Below are positions 44,708 to 53,501 of a stretch of 64,000 nucleotides of DNA, piece by piece. Position 1 is the first letter of the stretch; every line of letters starts with the position of its first letter. Made by a program: the position numbers and the translations under genes. The notes below the pieces were generated by a model. That model saw only the letters and a list, made by a program, of their open reading frames with translations. It was not told where the DNA came from and did not search any database. Source of the DNA: Paucimonas lemoignei (GTDB lineage Bacteria; Pseudomonadota; Gammaproteobacteria; Burkholderiales; Burkholderiaceae_D); the NCBI RefSeq assembly GCF_004342585.1, contig NZ_SLZQ01000004.1, positions 186,001-250,000 of the forward strand, given 5' to 3'.

Positions 44708-45313
44708 TCAAATCTTCCCGTCTTTTAACAAGGCTTCGAGTTGCGCGAAACGGTCGAAGCCCCAGAAGGATTCATGGTCGACGATGATGAAGGGCGAGCC
44801 GAACACGCCACGCTTCATTGCCGCGTCAACTTGTTCCTTGAACTCGTCCTTGATGGCCGGGTCATTGCTGCCCTCGATCATTCTGGCTGCATCGATACCA
44901 AGGTCGAAGGCAATCTGCGCGAGGACTTCCGGGCGATCGATGCGCAAGCCATCGACAAAGTAAGCATGGTAGACCGCCTTGGCAAACGCCACCGCTTTCT
45001 CTTCGCCATCATGCTGGCGAATCCACAGCATGGCGCGCGCCGCCGCCTGCGTCGACAGGGGAAATTCCGCCGGCTTGCGGTAATGGATGCCATAGAATCG
45101 CGCGGTCCGCTCGAAGTCGTGCAGCGAATATTCGCCCTTGAGCGGCACGGTCGGCAAAGGCGCGGCGCCCGTGGTTTTGAAAATCGCACCCAGCAATACC
45201 GGATGCCACTTGACCGTGCGCCCGTATTTCGCCGCCAACTCGTCGATGCAGGTGGAAGCGAAATAGCCATAAGGCGAGGAAAAATCGAAATAGAAATCGA
45301 TCGGTTTGCTCAT
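44708..45313 (-). CDS. Kappa-class GST-like / 2-hydroxychromene-2-carboxylate isomerase family protein
   Basis: 201 residues with a thioredoxin fold and helical insert. The N-terminus IDFYFDFSSPYGYFAS matches the DsbA-like kappa GST branch, where Ser rather than Cys is the glutathione-activating residue; FGSPFIIVDHESFWGFDRF is the cis-Pro and C-terminal signature. It may isomerise or conjugate an aromatic or thiol compound with glutathione. The specific substrate is unknown. Confidence 0.82.
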   Translation of the reverse strand: MSKPIDFYFDFSSPYGYFASTCIDELAAKYGRTVKWHPVLLGAIFKTTGAAPLPTVPLKGEYSLHDFERTARFYGIHYRKPAEFPLSTQAAARAMLWIRQHDGEEKAVAFAKAVYHAYFVDGLRIDRPEVLAQIAFDLGIDAARMIEGSNDPAIKDEFKEQVDAAMKRGVFGSPFIIVDHESFWGFDRFAQLEALLKDGKI

Positions 45314-45351
45314 GTTGTGGGATTCTTCTTGTATGAAATGAGACCGCTTGC

Positions 45352-46017
45352 CTACCAGGGCAGCGGCGTGCCATCAAAATTGCGGAAGCTGCCGCTTTCC
45401 TCCGGCTTGAGCTTGGCAATCACGTTAAGCATGCCCGCCACGCTTTTCTCGGGCGAGATCAAGGCATTCGGCCCGCCCATATCGGTTTGCACCCATCCCG
45501 GATGCAGCACCGCGAAAGTCGCATGGCGGTATTGGCAGGACGCCGCCTTGACCGCCATGTTGAGCGCTGCCTTGGAAACGCGGTACACCCAGCCCTGGCT
45601 TGACGATGCATCGTCGATGCTACCCATGCGGCTGGACAGGAACACACACTTGCCGCCCGCTTTGACCATCGGCACGACGGTCGGAATCAATTGCATGGCA
45701 CCCAACACATTGGCATGCATGACCTGGTCGAAGGCTGCTTGCGTCGGCGCGGAATCGGCGCCCTGGTCCGGCCCGTAAACACCGGCCACGAACAGCGCCA
45801 GGTCCAGTTGTTCGCCATCGAGTTGCCAGCCCAATGTGGCAATCGACTCGGTCTTGGTGACGTCGAGCTTCAGGGTCTTTGCCCCGTCGCTCTGCAATTG
45901 CGCCAGGCTTGCATCGTCGCGCGCGGTGGCCCAGACGCTCCAGCCGCCTTGCAGCAATTGCCGGGTAAATTCCCGGCCGATGCCGCGCGACGCGCCAATC
46001 ACTAATGCAGTAGGCAT
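45352..46017 (-). CDS. Short-chain dehydrogenase/reductase
   Basis: 221 residues. The cofactor motif is VIGASRGIGREF, and the active-site Tyr and Lys are in YRVSKAALNMAV. The typical Asn-Ala-Gly motif is changed to FVAGVYG. AAGGAG lies 6 bases before the ATG. It is probably NADP-dependent. The substrate is unknown. It lies in a leftward run between the thiolase and the GST-like gene. Confidence 0.87.
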   Translation of the reverse strand: MPTALVIGASRGIGREFTRQLLQGGWSVWATARDDASLAQLQSDGAKTLKLDVTKTESIATLGWQLDGEQLDLALFVAGVYGPDQGADSAPTQAAFDQVMHANVLGAMQLIPTVVPMVKAGGKCVFLSSRMGSIDDASSSQGWVYRVSKAALNMAVKAASCQYRHATFAVLHPGWVQTDMGGPNALISPEKSVAGMLNVIAKLKPEESGSFRNFDGTPLPW

Positions 46018-46082
46018 ATCGTCTCCTTTCGCCAGACCTCCCCTTCCCGATCAAGAGAAAGGGAGGCCCGAATCAATGGCAA

Positions 46083-47264
46083 TTACAGCATTTCGATCGC
46101 CATGGCGGTGCCTTCACCGCCGCCGATGCACAGCGAAGCGACGCCGCGCTTGCCGCCGGTGCGCTGCAAGGCGCCGATCAGGGATACGATGATGCGCGCG
46201 CCGGAAGCGCCGATCGGGTGACCGAGGGCGCAGGCGCCGCCATGGATATTGACCTTCTCGTGCGGGATGTTGTGCTCCTTCATCGCAGCCATCGGCACGG
46301 CGGCAAAGGCTTCGTTGATCTCGAACAGGTCGACTTCCGCGGTGCTCCAGCCCACCTTGCTGTAGAGCTTGGCGATGGCGCCCACCGGCGCGGTGGTGAA
46401 CCATTCCGGCGCTTGCGAATGACGGGCATGGCCGAGGATGCGGGCGATCGGCTTCAAGCCGAGCTTTTGCGCAGTCGACTGGCGCATCAGCACGAGCGCG
46501 GCGGCGCCGTCGTTGATCGACGACGACGACGCGGCAGTGATGGTGCCATCCTTCTTGAAGGCCGGCTTCAAGGTCGGGATCTTGTCGAGCTTGGCTTTCA
46601 GCGGGCCTTCATCCTTGTCGATGACGGTCTCGCCGCCGCGTCCCTTGACGGTCACCGGGGCGATTTCGTTATTGAACCAGCCGTTGGCGGTGGCGGCCTG
46701 GGCGCGCTTGACCGACTCGATCGCGAAGGCATCCTGGTCTTCGCGGGTGAAGCCATACTTGGCGGCGCATTCCTCGCCGAAGGTGCCCATCGAGCGGCCG
46801 GCTTCGTACGCATCTTCCAGGCCGTCGAGCATCATGTGGTCGTAAATCGTGCCATGGCCGATGCGGAAGCCGCCGCGTGCCTTTGTGACCAGGTACGGTG
46901 CATTGGTCATGGATTCCATGCCGCCGGTGACGACGATCTCGTTGGTGCCGGCGAGGATGGAATCGTGGCCGTACATGGTGGCTTGCATGGCCGCGCCGCA
47001 CATTTTCGACAGCGTGACGGCGCCGGTGGAAACCGGCAAACCAGCCTTGATCATGGCCTGGCGTGCCGGCGCCTGGCCCTGGCCGGCCATCAGGCAATTG
47101 CCCATGATGACGTCCTGCACCTGCTCCGGCGCGAGGCCGGCGCGCTCGACGGCGGCGCGAATGGCGACGGCACCGAGTTCATTGGCCGACAGCGAAGAAA
47201 AATCACCCTGGAAGGCGCCCATGGGAGTACGGGCAGCGCCGACGATAACGACTGGATCTTGCAT
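46083..47264 (-). CDS. Acetyl-CoA acetyltransferase (thiolase)
   Basis: 393 residues, a biosynthetic or degradative thiolase joining or splitting acetyl-CoA units. The first active Cys is in LSKMCGAAMQATMYG, the His in GHPIGASGARI and the second Cys in ASLCIGGGEG. Its length is typical. GGAGAG precedes the ATG. It may feed polyhydroxybutyrate or ketone-body metabolism; no phaB or phaC gene is present here, so no symbol is given. Confidence 0.93.
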   Translation of the reverse strand: MQDPVVIVGAARTPMGAFQGDFSSLSANELGAVAIRAAVERAGLAPEQVQDVIMGNCLMAGQGQAPARQAMIKAGLPVSTGAVTLSKMCGAAMQATMYGHDSILAGTNEIVVTGGMESMTNAPYLVTKARGGFRIGHGTIYDHMMLDGLEDAYEAGRSMGTFGEECAAKYGFTREDQDAFAIESVKRAQAATANGWFNNEIAPVTVKGRGGETVIDKDEGPLKAKLDKIPTLKPAFKKDGTITAASSSSINDGAAALVLMRQSTAQKLGLKPIARILGHARHSQAPEWFTTAPVGAIAKLYSKVGWSTAEVDLFEINEAFAAVPMAAMKEHNIPHEKVNIHGGACALGHPIGASGARIIVSLIGALQRTGGKRGVASLCIGGGEGTAMAIEML

Positions 47265-47289
47265 ATTGGTCTCTCCAATTGATAGTAAT

Positions 47290-47354
47290 AAAAACCGCTC
47301 AGCATCCGGCCGGACGCACGACAGCGTGCCGGCATTCCCCTCAAAAACCGCTCA
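47290..47354. repeat. Short direct repeat flanking the aceK stop
   Basis: AAAAACCGCTCA occurs at 47290-47301 and at 47343-47354, 53 bases apart. The second copy includes the aceK stop codon, so on the coding strand both read TGAGCGGTTTTT. The T run after a small stem (CACGC/GCGTG) at the gene end may act as a terminator; the copy could be a duplicated transcription end. Confidence 0.4.
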
Positions 47355-49148
47355 CGCCGCTTGCGTGGATGGCACCGGCGGGCACATCTGGTTGCAAAAG
47401 CGTATCTCGGCCGGATAGGGAAATATGTCTTCAATATAGCCTTGCATTATCCGCTGTTTCCGGCTTTCCCAGTATTGCGGCGTTAGCAAATCGGCATGGT
47501 ATCTCATGAAATACTTGCGCACCTTCGGATTGCCGAGCAAGAAAATATCGAACTGTTCCGGAAACACATCGTTTTTCGCGATCGGGTACCAGGGCTCGGC
47601 CGACATTTCATCTTCCTCGTTGCGCGGCGCAGGAATCGCGCGGAAATTGCAATCAGTGATGTATTCGATTTCATCGTAATCATAAAACACCACGCGGCCA
47701 TGCTTGGTCACGCCGAAATTCTTGTACAGCATATCGCCGGGGAAGATATTCGCCGCCACCAGGTCCTTGATGGCATTGCCGTATTCGCGTATGCCATGCT
47801 CGAGCGCTTCGTCGTCGCCGCGTTCTTCCGCCTCGGTCAGCCAGATATTGAGCGGCACCATGCGCCGCTCAATATACAGGTGGCGAATGACGATCTGGTC
47901 GCGCTCTTCCTCGACCATCGACGGCGCGGTGGCCTTCAATTCCGCCAGCAAGTCCTTGTCGAAGCGATGGCGCGGAAAAGCCACGTAAGAAAACTCCAGG
48001 GTATCGGCCATGCGGCCGACGCGGTCGTGGTGTTTCACCAGCAGGTATTTCTCCGCCACCAGCGCCGGCGTCGTTTCCTTAGGCGGCGGGAAGGAATCCT
48101 TGATCACCTTGAAGACATACGGGAAGGATGGCAATTCGAACACCGCCATGACCAAGCCGCGGATGCCGGGCGAGGCCTGGAAACAATCCGAGGAATGACT
48201 GAGGTGATGCAGGTAATCGCGGTAAAACAGCGCCTTGCCGAGTTTTTGCAAACCGAGAATCGTATAGATCTCGCTCTTCGGCTTGTTCGGCATGATACTG
48301 CGTAAAAAGTGCACGTACGCCGACGGCACTTCCATGTCGACCATGAAATAGGCGCGGGTGAAGGAAAACAATACCGTGATCAGGGCCGGATCGACGATGA
48401 TGGTATCGAGCAGCAGCTTGCCCTTGCGGTTTTGCAGGATCGGGATCACGAAGGGATAGGTACGATAGCCATTGATGCCCTTGCCTACGATGTAGGCGCC
48501 CTTGTTGCGGTAAAACAGGCTCGACAGTACCTGGATCTGGTGATTCGCTTCGCCATGGATGCGGCCGAAAATCTGTTCGATGCAGCGCTCGACGTAACCG
48601 ATATCGCGGTCGAGGTCGACGAATTCTGCCTCCAGCTGGAAATTGGTGATGATGCGCTGCCAGACATTGCGCATGCCTTCGCGCCCCGGATAATACACGC
48701 GGTAAGTCGGCACGCCCTGCACCGGCTCGATGTATTCGGTGGATACCGCCGGGCGCACGAAAATGAAATCGTTGTTGAAATACGCGCGGTGCAAAATATT
48801 GCAGCACACCGAATTGAAAAAGGTCTCGGCCAGTTCCGGCTGCTTATGGTTGATCAGCAGCCCGATGTAATGCAGCTTAACCTCGCGCCAGACATCATCG
48901 GACAAATCTTCTTCGGCATATTCATCTTCCAGGATCTGAACGCATTCCTGCACGCGCTTGTCGTAAAAGGAAATGCGCTCGCGCGCATTGCGCTGCGCAC
49001 TGGGCCAGTCGCCTTGTTCAAAGAGGACTTTGGCTTGCTGGCTGATCTGGCGAAACAGGCGGTAATGCTTGTCGAAGCCATCCAGAATCGTGCGCGCGAT
49101 ATCGAAGGCGATTTGCGACGACAGCAGTTTGGGGAAATCGGGTTGCAT
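47352..49148 (-). CDS. aceK: Isocitrate dehydrogenase kinase/phosphatase AceK
   Basis: 598 residues, typical of AceK. The bifunctional enzyme phosphorylates isocitrate dehydrogenase to divert carbon to the glyoxylate bypass and reverses this. Motifs such as [38 protein letters not shown] and [12 protein letters not shown] are highly characteristic. AAAGAGCGAG precedes the ATG. Isocitrate lyase and malate synthase genes are not in the window. Confidence 0.95.
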   Translation of the reverse strand: MQPDFPKLLSSQIAFDIARTILDGFDKHYRLFRQISQQAKVLFEQGDWPSAQRNARERISFYDKRVQECVQILEDEYAEEDLSDDVWREVKLHYIGLLINHKQPELAETFFNSVCCNILHRAYFNNDFIFVRPAVSTEYIEPVQGVPTYRVYYPGREGMRNVWQRIITNFQLEAEFVDLDRDIGYVERCIEQIFGRIHGEANHQIQVLSSLFYRNKGAYIVGKGINGYRTYPFVIPILQNRKGKLLLDTIIVDPALITVLFSFTRAYFMVDMEVPSAYVHFLRSIMPNKPKSEIYTILGLQKLGKALFYRDYLHHLSHSSDCFQASPGIRGLVMAVFELPSFPYVFKVIKDSFPPPKETTPALVAEKYLLVKHHDRVGRMADTLEFSYVAFPRHRFDKDLLAELKATAPSMVEEERDQIVIRHLYIERRMVPLNIWLTEAEERGDDEALEHGIREYGNAIKDLVAANIFPGDMLYKNFGVTKHGRVVFYDYDEIEYITDCNFRAIPAPRNEEDEMSAEPWYPIAKNDVFPEQFDIFLLGNPKVRKYFMRYHADLLTPQYWESRKQRIMQGYIEDIFPYPAEIRFCNQMCPPVPSTQAA

Positions 49149-49369
49149 CTCGCTCTTTGCAAGAAGATCGGGACTGCTAGTTTAACCAATTCTGCTGGGC
49201 TACTGCGCGTTTGCCGGAAGACTTTGCTGCTTGCCGGCACGGCAAAGCAAATGCGCTTAAAATTTCAGAACGACCGTGCCGGGGCGAAAATTGTTGCGCA
49301 TTGCATTACCAAAATTGCAATCAGCATCCACACGCCGGCCACTCCTTTTACCCACATCGAATATTCTTC

Positions 49370-50434
49370 ATGAATCCGCTTGAATCTCAGTTGGACTATC
49401 CGTTTGGCGAAACCCTGCCCGCACCGGGCGCCGTGATCGAGGTCGCGCCTGGCATTCTCTGGCTGCGAATGGGCCTGCCGTTTGCGCTCAACCATATCAA
49501 CCTGTGGCTGCTGGAAGACCAGATCGATGGCGATGACGGCCCGCGCAAGGGCTGGACCGTCATCGATTGCGGCATCGCCAGCGATGCCACGCGCGAAGCC
49601 TGGGAAAGCATCTTTGCCACGCAATTGCGCGGCTTGCCGATCTTGCGCGTCATCGGCACGCATTGCCATCCCGACCACGTCGGCCTGGCTGACTGGCTCT
49701 GCCAGCGCTGGCAAGCGCTGCTATGGATGAGCGCCGGCGAGTATGCCTTTGCCCGCATGATGTCGGCTGACTTGCCGGGTGCCGACGGCGCCTCGATGTT
49801 TCCGCATTTCCAGCGCCATGGCTTGCTGGACGCTTCCCGTCTCGAACAGCTGGAAGGCCGCCGGCATTACTATTCATCGCTGGTGCCGGCCTTGCCGCAT
49901 GCCTTCGTACGCTTGCAGGATGGCCAGCAATTGCGCATCGGCGCGCATACCTGGCGGGTCATTACCGGCTTCGGCCACTCGCCGGAACATGTAGCGCTGC
50001 ACTGCGACAGCCTCAACGTGCTGATCTCCGGCGACATGGTGTTGCCGCGCATTTCCACCAATGTCTCTGTATTTGCCATTGAACCCGAAGGCAACCCGGT
50101 CCAGCTCTACGTCGACTCCTTGGGCAAATATGCCGACCTGGCGGCGGATACCCTGGTGCTGCCATCCCATGGCAAGCCATTCCGCGGTTTGCATGTGCGT
50201 ATCCGGCAATTATGCGAACACCATGCGGCGCGCCTTGGAGAAGTATGGGAAGCCTGCGCGGAGCCGCGCTCGGCGGCGGATATCCTGCCAGTCATGTTCC
50301 CGCGGCCGCTCGATTCCCATCAGTTGAGCTTTGCCTTAGGAGAAGCGCTGGCCCATCTGCATCAACTTTGGTATGCGGGTCGGGTGCGTCGCCTGACCGG
50401 AAACGATGGCGTGATTCGCTTTGTAACCGCCTAA
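49370..50434 (+). CDS. MBL-fold metallo-hydrolase
   Basis: 354 residues. The metallo-beta-lactamase motif is GTHCHPDHVGLADWL, with further metal ligands in GFGHSPEHVALHC, SGDMVLP and LPSHGKPFRG, arranged as in two-metal glyoxalase II-like enzymes. A C-terminal helical domain of about 100 residues follows. The first His of HxHxDH is replaced by Cys (HCHPDH), which is not rare. The ATG at 49370 is used; an upstream frame has no good start. No specific substrate is evident. Confidence 0.87.
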   Translation: MNPLESQLDYPFGETLPAPGAVIEVAPGILWLRMGLPFALNHINLWLLEDQIDGDDGPRKGWTVIDCGIASDATREAWESIFATQLRGLPILRVIGTHCHPDHVGLADWLCQRWQALLWMSAGEYAFARMMSADLPGADGASMFPHFQRHGLLDASRLEQLEGRRHYYSSLVPALPHAFVRLQDGQQLRIGAHTWRVITGFGHSPEHVALHCDSLNVLISGDMVLPRISTNVSVFAIEPEGNPVQLYVDSLGKYADLAADTLVLPSHGKPFRGLHVRIRQLCEHHAARLGEVWEACAEPRSAADILPVMFPRPLDSHQLSFALGEALAHLHQLWYAGRVRRLTGNDGVIRFVTA

Positions 50435-50730
50435 ACTAAACATAGTGACTTTCTTTAACCGTTGCTACCTTACACAGGCTACTGGTAATTCGCCTAGTAT
50501 TAAGGTGCAACGGCTATTTCCGCATCAAATGTAACCGACTTTCCAACTGACATCCCAATCAATTTGGCTTACACTTGCTTACTAGATATCAATTATTCAT
50601 GAAGGTGGTTTTTGCATAGCGAAAGCCATTCGGCGTTCTGTCGATGCTTCTTCGCGCATTCGGGTATAGCTTTCAGCCAGTAATTATTTTTTGCGCAAAA
50701 TCTGCATTACAGGAATTATTGAATAGATCA

Positions 50731-50751
50731 AATGTCTGTCAAATAGACATT
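50731..50751. promoter_or_regulatory. Operator-like inverted repeat 1
   Basis: AATGTCT and AGACATT pair perfectly across a 7-base spacer, with outer ATC/GAT pairing if one A is bulged. It sits about 82 bases before the HTH gene start. The TGTC/GACA half-sites are shared with the second repeat nearby. Confidence 0.5.
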
Positions 50752-50798
50752 GATACAAATCAGCTGGGAAAATCGAGCGTCGGCTAGTGAAAGCCCGG

Positions 50799-50816
50799 CT
50801 GTCTTATTTTTGACAG
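50799..50816. promoter_or_regulatory. Operator-like inverted repeat 2
   Basis: CTGTC and GACAG surround the AT spacer TTATTTTT, 17 bases before the HTH gene start. It would place a regulator over the promoter or leader, consistent with autoregulation, but this is inference. Confidence 0.45.
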
Positions 50817-50832
50817 GAAATAGTGCGCGGTC

Positions 50833-51246
50833 ATGAAAGCATCAATTGAACGTGAGGATTTCAGTGAACGCTTGCAACAAGCATTGCGTAACGCTGACTA
50901 TTCTCCCGATAGTCCTACCCAACTAGCGCGAGAGTTCAACATCCGCTTTTCAGGACGCCCGATTACCGTCCATGCTGCCCGTAAATGGCTGGTCGGCGAA
51001 GCCATTCCTACTCAGGAAAAATTGCGCACGCTCGCGCAATGGCTGGGCGTGCAAGCGGAATGGCTGCGATTCGGCAGCGGCCAGCAGGAACAGCGGCTTG
51101 CCGGCGCCACCGGCGAAGCAGGCGAGCGCTTCGATTCCAACGATGTCAAATTGATCGCCGACCTGCAGCGTCTGGATGAGCATCACCGCGCCATCGCCCG
51201 CGAATTCATTCGCATGCTGCTGCGCATGCACCGCGCCAAGGATTAA
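50833..51246 (+). CDS. Small helix-turn-helix regulator (phage-repressor-like)
   Basis: 137 residues. The N-terminal region (TQLAREFNIRFSGRPITVHA, ARKWLVGEAIPTQEKLRTLA, QWLGVQAEWLRFG) resembles the DNA-binding domain of XRE- or CI-like proteins, though the recognition helix is atypical. The C-terminus is a charged helix (DEHHRAIAREFIRMLLRMHR) rather than a peptidase domain, so no self-cleavage is expected. It is read alone after an AT-rich region with inverted repeats. Its stop overlaps the stop of the converging SDR gene by 3 bases. The target is unknown. Confidence 0.72.
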   Translation: MKASIEREDFSERLQQALRNADYSPDSPTQLAREFNIRFSGRPITVHAARKWLVGEAIPTQEKLRTLAQWLGVQAEWLRFGSGQQEQRLAGATGEAGERFDSNDVKLIADLQRLDEHHRAIAREFIRMLLRMHRAKD

Positions 51247-52052
51247 GACGCCAGCGGCGGCTCGCCCGCCTGCTCCGGCAACTGGCGCGGCTTGCGCCCC
51301 GCCCGCGCGCTCAAGGCATCAAACACTGCATTCGGCAACAGCCGCATGAGTTTCGCCACCACTCCCATCTGCCATGGAATGACCCGATAGCTGACGCCGG
51401 CCGCGATGGCTTGCTGCGCTCGCGCCGCGAATTTCTCAGCCGGCAGCAGGAAAGGCATGGGATAGGGATTAATGCGCGTCATCGGCGTATCGATGTAACC
51501 CGGCGCGATCGTCACCACGCGGATGCCGCTATCGCGCAATTCCACCCGCAGCGATTCGCAATAGCTGATCACCGCCGCCTTTGACGCGCTGTAGGCACCG
51601 GCGCCGGGCAGCCCACGGATACCGGCGACACTGCCGATACCGACCAGGCGACAGGCATGCCCTTGCGCCGCCTGCTGTTTCATCGTTGCGATAAACGGTG
51701 CAAAGGTCGCCACCGTGGCCGTCAAATTGGTGGCGATAATGCGCTCGAACACCGGCAAGTCTTCGGAAAATTCCGTCAGGGTACCCTGCGAAATACCGGC
51801 ATTGGCGATCACGACATCCGCGCCTCCCGTCGCCGCGATGAAATCGGCAGCCGCCGCCGCCAGGGAAGCGTGATCCGTCACATCCAACGAATAGCAGCGA
51901 TGCCGCGCCGGGTTCGGCAAACTGGCCGCCAGTTCACGCAAGGTTTCGGCGCGGCGCGCCACCAGCCCGAGGATGGCGCCGCTCTCGGCATAACGCCGCG
52001 CCAGGGCCGCGCCAATCCCGCTGGAAGCGCCCGTGATGAAAACTCGCTGCAT
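51243..52052 (-). CDS. Short-chain dehydrogenase/reductase
   Basis: 269 residues. TGASSGIGAALARRYAESGA binds the cofactor, NAGIS is the structural motif, and Tyr and Lys lie in AYSASKAAVISYC. The ATG at 52052 is preceded by GGAG. The C-terminal tail (RAGRKPRQLPEQAGEPPLAS) extends past the fold. It lies downstream of dsbA but is separated by an intrinsic terminator, so it probably has its own promoter or depends on read-through. Confidence 0.87.
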   Translation of the reverse strand: MQRVFITGASSGIGAALARRYAESGAILGLVARRAETLRELAASLPNPARHRCYSLDVTDHASLAAAAADFIAATGGADVVIANAGISQGTLTEFSEDLPVFERIIATNLTATVATFAPFIATMKQQAAQGHACRLVGIGSVAGIRGLPGAGAYSASKAAVISYCESLRVELRDSGIRVVTIAPGYIDTPMTRINPYPMPFLLPAEKFAARAQQAIAAGVSYRVIPWQMGVVAKLMRLLPNAVFDALSARAGRKPRQLPEQAGEPPLAS

Positions 52053-52065
52053 GAATCTCACTCCT

Positions 52066-52101
52066 GAAAATAAAAAGTCCGCCGTCTTGCGAGCGGCGGA
52101 C
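52066..52101 (-). terminator. Intrinsic terminator after dsbA
   Basis: On the leftward strand GTCCGCCG and CGGCGGAC form a perfect 8-bp stem around a 9-base loop, followed directly by TTTTTATTTT. It lies about 40 bases after the dsbA stop and next to the ribosome site of the following SDR gene. Confidence 0.85.
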
Positions 52102-52140
52102 CGGTAAAGTCGTGGCGGCCTCGCCGCCCTCCTTATTTCC

Positions 52141-52815
52141 TTATTTCTTGGCAGCCGGCTTGGCGGACTTCGCAATCAGCCAATCCATGACTTTCATCGT
52201 GGCGGCATGCAATGCCGGTTCCGGCATGCGGCCATTGCCTTCGGAAATGATCGACGGCGAAGTCACGTAGCGGCCATCGATTGCCAGAGTCGGCACACCA
52301 TTGATCTGGAAAGCCTGCTGCAGTTGTGGCACGCGCTTGACCTTGGAATCCACGCCGAAGGAATTATAGAGGTCGAGGAATTTCTGCTTATCGATTCCTT
52401 GCTTGGAGATGAAGTCGACGATCTGCGCTTCGGTGTCGAGCTGCTGGCGCTCGACGTGGATGGCACGCAGGATCTTCGGCTGCATTTCATCAGCCTTGCC
52501 CATGGCTTCCAGCGCATAGTACAGGCGCTGCTGCGGCACGAAGGAATCGCGGAACGCCACCGGCACGCGCTTGAAGCTGATCTTGTCGCCCTGCTTCTTT
52601 ACCCAGTCGTGCAGCACGGGGTCGAGCACATTGCAGTGCGGGCAGTTGTACCAGAAGAATTCGAGGACTTCGACCTTGCCGGTGTTTTCGGTTTGCTGTG
52701 GCTTGTCGAGCGTCAGGTAATCCTTGCCGTTTTGCGGATTGTCGGGCGTGGCGCTCGCGCTTGCCGCCAACAGGGAAAAACCGACTGCCAGAAAAATACG
52801 AGAAAGAAGACGCAT
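52141..52815 (-). CDS. dsbA: Thiol:disulfide interchange protein DsbA
   Basis: 224 residues. A signal peptide (LLSRIFLAVGFSLLAASASA) directs it to the periplasm. The active site is CPHC in FFWYNCPHCNVLDPV, and cis-Pro is in NGVPTLAID. It donates disulfides to exported proteins and is reoxidised by DsbB (not in the window). AAGGA precedes the ATG at 52815. It probably belongs to the same transcript as the SPOR gene 19 bases upstream. Confidence 0.93.
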   Translation of the reverse strand: MRLLSRIFLAVGFSLLAASASATPDNPQNGKDYLTLDKPQQTENTGKVEVLEFFWYNCPHCNVLDPVLHDWVKKQGDKISFKRVPVAFRDSFVPQQRLYYALEAMGKADEMQPKILRAIHVERQQLDTEAQIVDFISKQGIDKQKFLDLYNSFGVDSKVKRVPQLQQAFQINGVPTLAIDGRYVTSPSIISEGNGRMPEPALHAATMKVMDWLIAKSAKPAAKK

Positions 52816-52834
52816 ATAAATCCTTCTGAAAAAG

Positions 52835-53473
52835 TTATTTCTGAATGCGCACGACAGCGACATCGACGCCATTGTCGGATAGCTTCGAGCGCACCTTGTT
52901 CATGGCATCAACCTGGCCGAACGGACCGACACGGACGCGATACAGGGTACCGGTGTCGCCGTTGCGCTCATTGATGCTGCTCTCCACACCCAGCAGAGCC
53001 AGTTTAGCCTTGGCATTTTCCGCATCCGTCTGTTCGCGGAAAGCGCCGGCTTGCAGATAATACATCCACTTTTCTTCGCCTGCCGCGTCCTTGCCGGTGC
53101 CATCCTTGGCAACGGCATCAGCCGGCTTGGCCTTGTCGCTTGCCGCCTTGACCGGCGTAACCGGCGCTGCCGTATTTTCCGGCACGCTGACGACCGGGCC
53201 GGTCGCAGCCGGTTCCGTCGCTGCCGGCGCGGGGTCCTTCTGGAATTCCTTGGCCGCCTGGCGGGCCGGCTCACGGTTGCCGTACAAGGATTTGTTCAGG
53301 TCGGGCATCTGGGCGCCTTCGCCGGTATCCTTGGGCTTGAAGCCACGATCGACAAACGGGATCGGCGTTTTATTGATGGTGATCGCTACGCCGACTGCGA
53401 TGCCCAGGCCGATGATGAGCCCGAGGATCAGCCCGAGAAAAGTGCCGCCGGCCTGTTTATGCCTGTAATTCAT
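52835..53473 (-). CDS. SPOR-domain protein
   Basis: 212 residues. One N-terminal membrane helix (GTFLGLILGLIIGLGIAVGV) is followed by a Pro/Ala/Lys-rich linker and a C-terminal SPOR domain (about 137-210: WMYYLQAGAFREQTDAENAK, VRVGPFGQVDAM). SPOR domains bind denuded glycan strands at septa, so a cell-division role like FtsN or DamX is possible. It lies between argS and dsbA, a common order in this lineage. Confidence 0.87.
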   Translation of the reverse strand: MNYRHKQAGGTFLGLILGLIIGLGIAVGVAITINKTPIPFVDRGFKPKDTGEGAQMPDLNKSLYGNREPARQAAKEFQKDPAPAATEPAATGPVVSVPENTAAPVTPVKAASDKAKPADAVAKDGTGKDAAGEEKWMYYLQAGAFREQTDAENAKAKLALLGVESSINERNGDTGTLYRVRVGPFGQVDAMNKVRSKLSDNGVDVAVVRIQK

Positions 53474-53501
53474 GTGTTTCTGCCGCTTCCAATAAAAACG
53501 A

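Larger units (their letters stand above)
50435..50832. other. AT-rich intergenic region upstream of the HTH gene
   Basis: About 398 bases with no gene. AT content rises sharply compared with neighbours. It contains two inverted repeats listed separately and a TTGGCT...TAGATAT pair (50562-50588) that could be a promoter. Confidence 0.45.
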
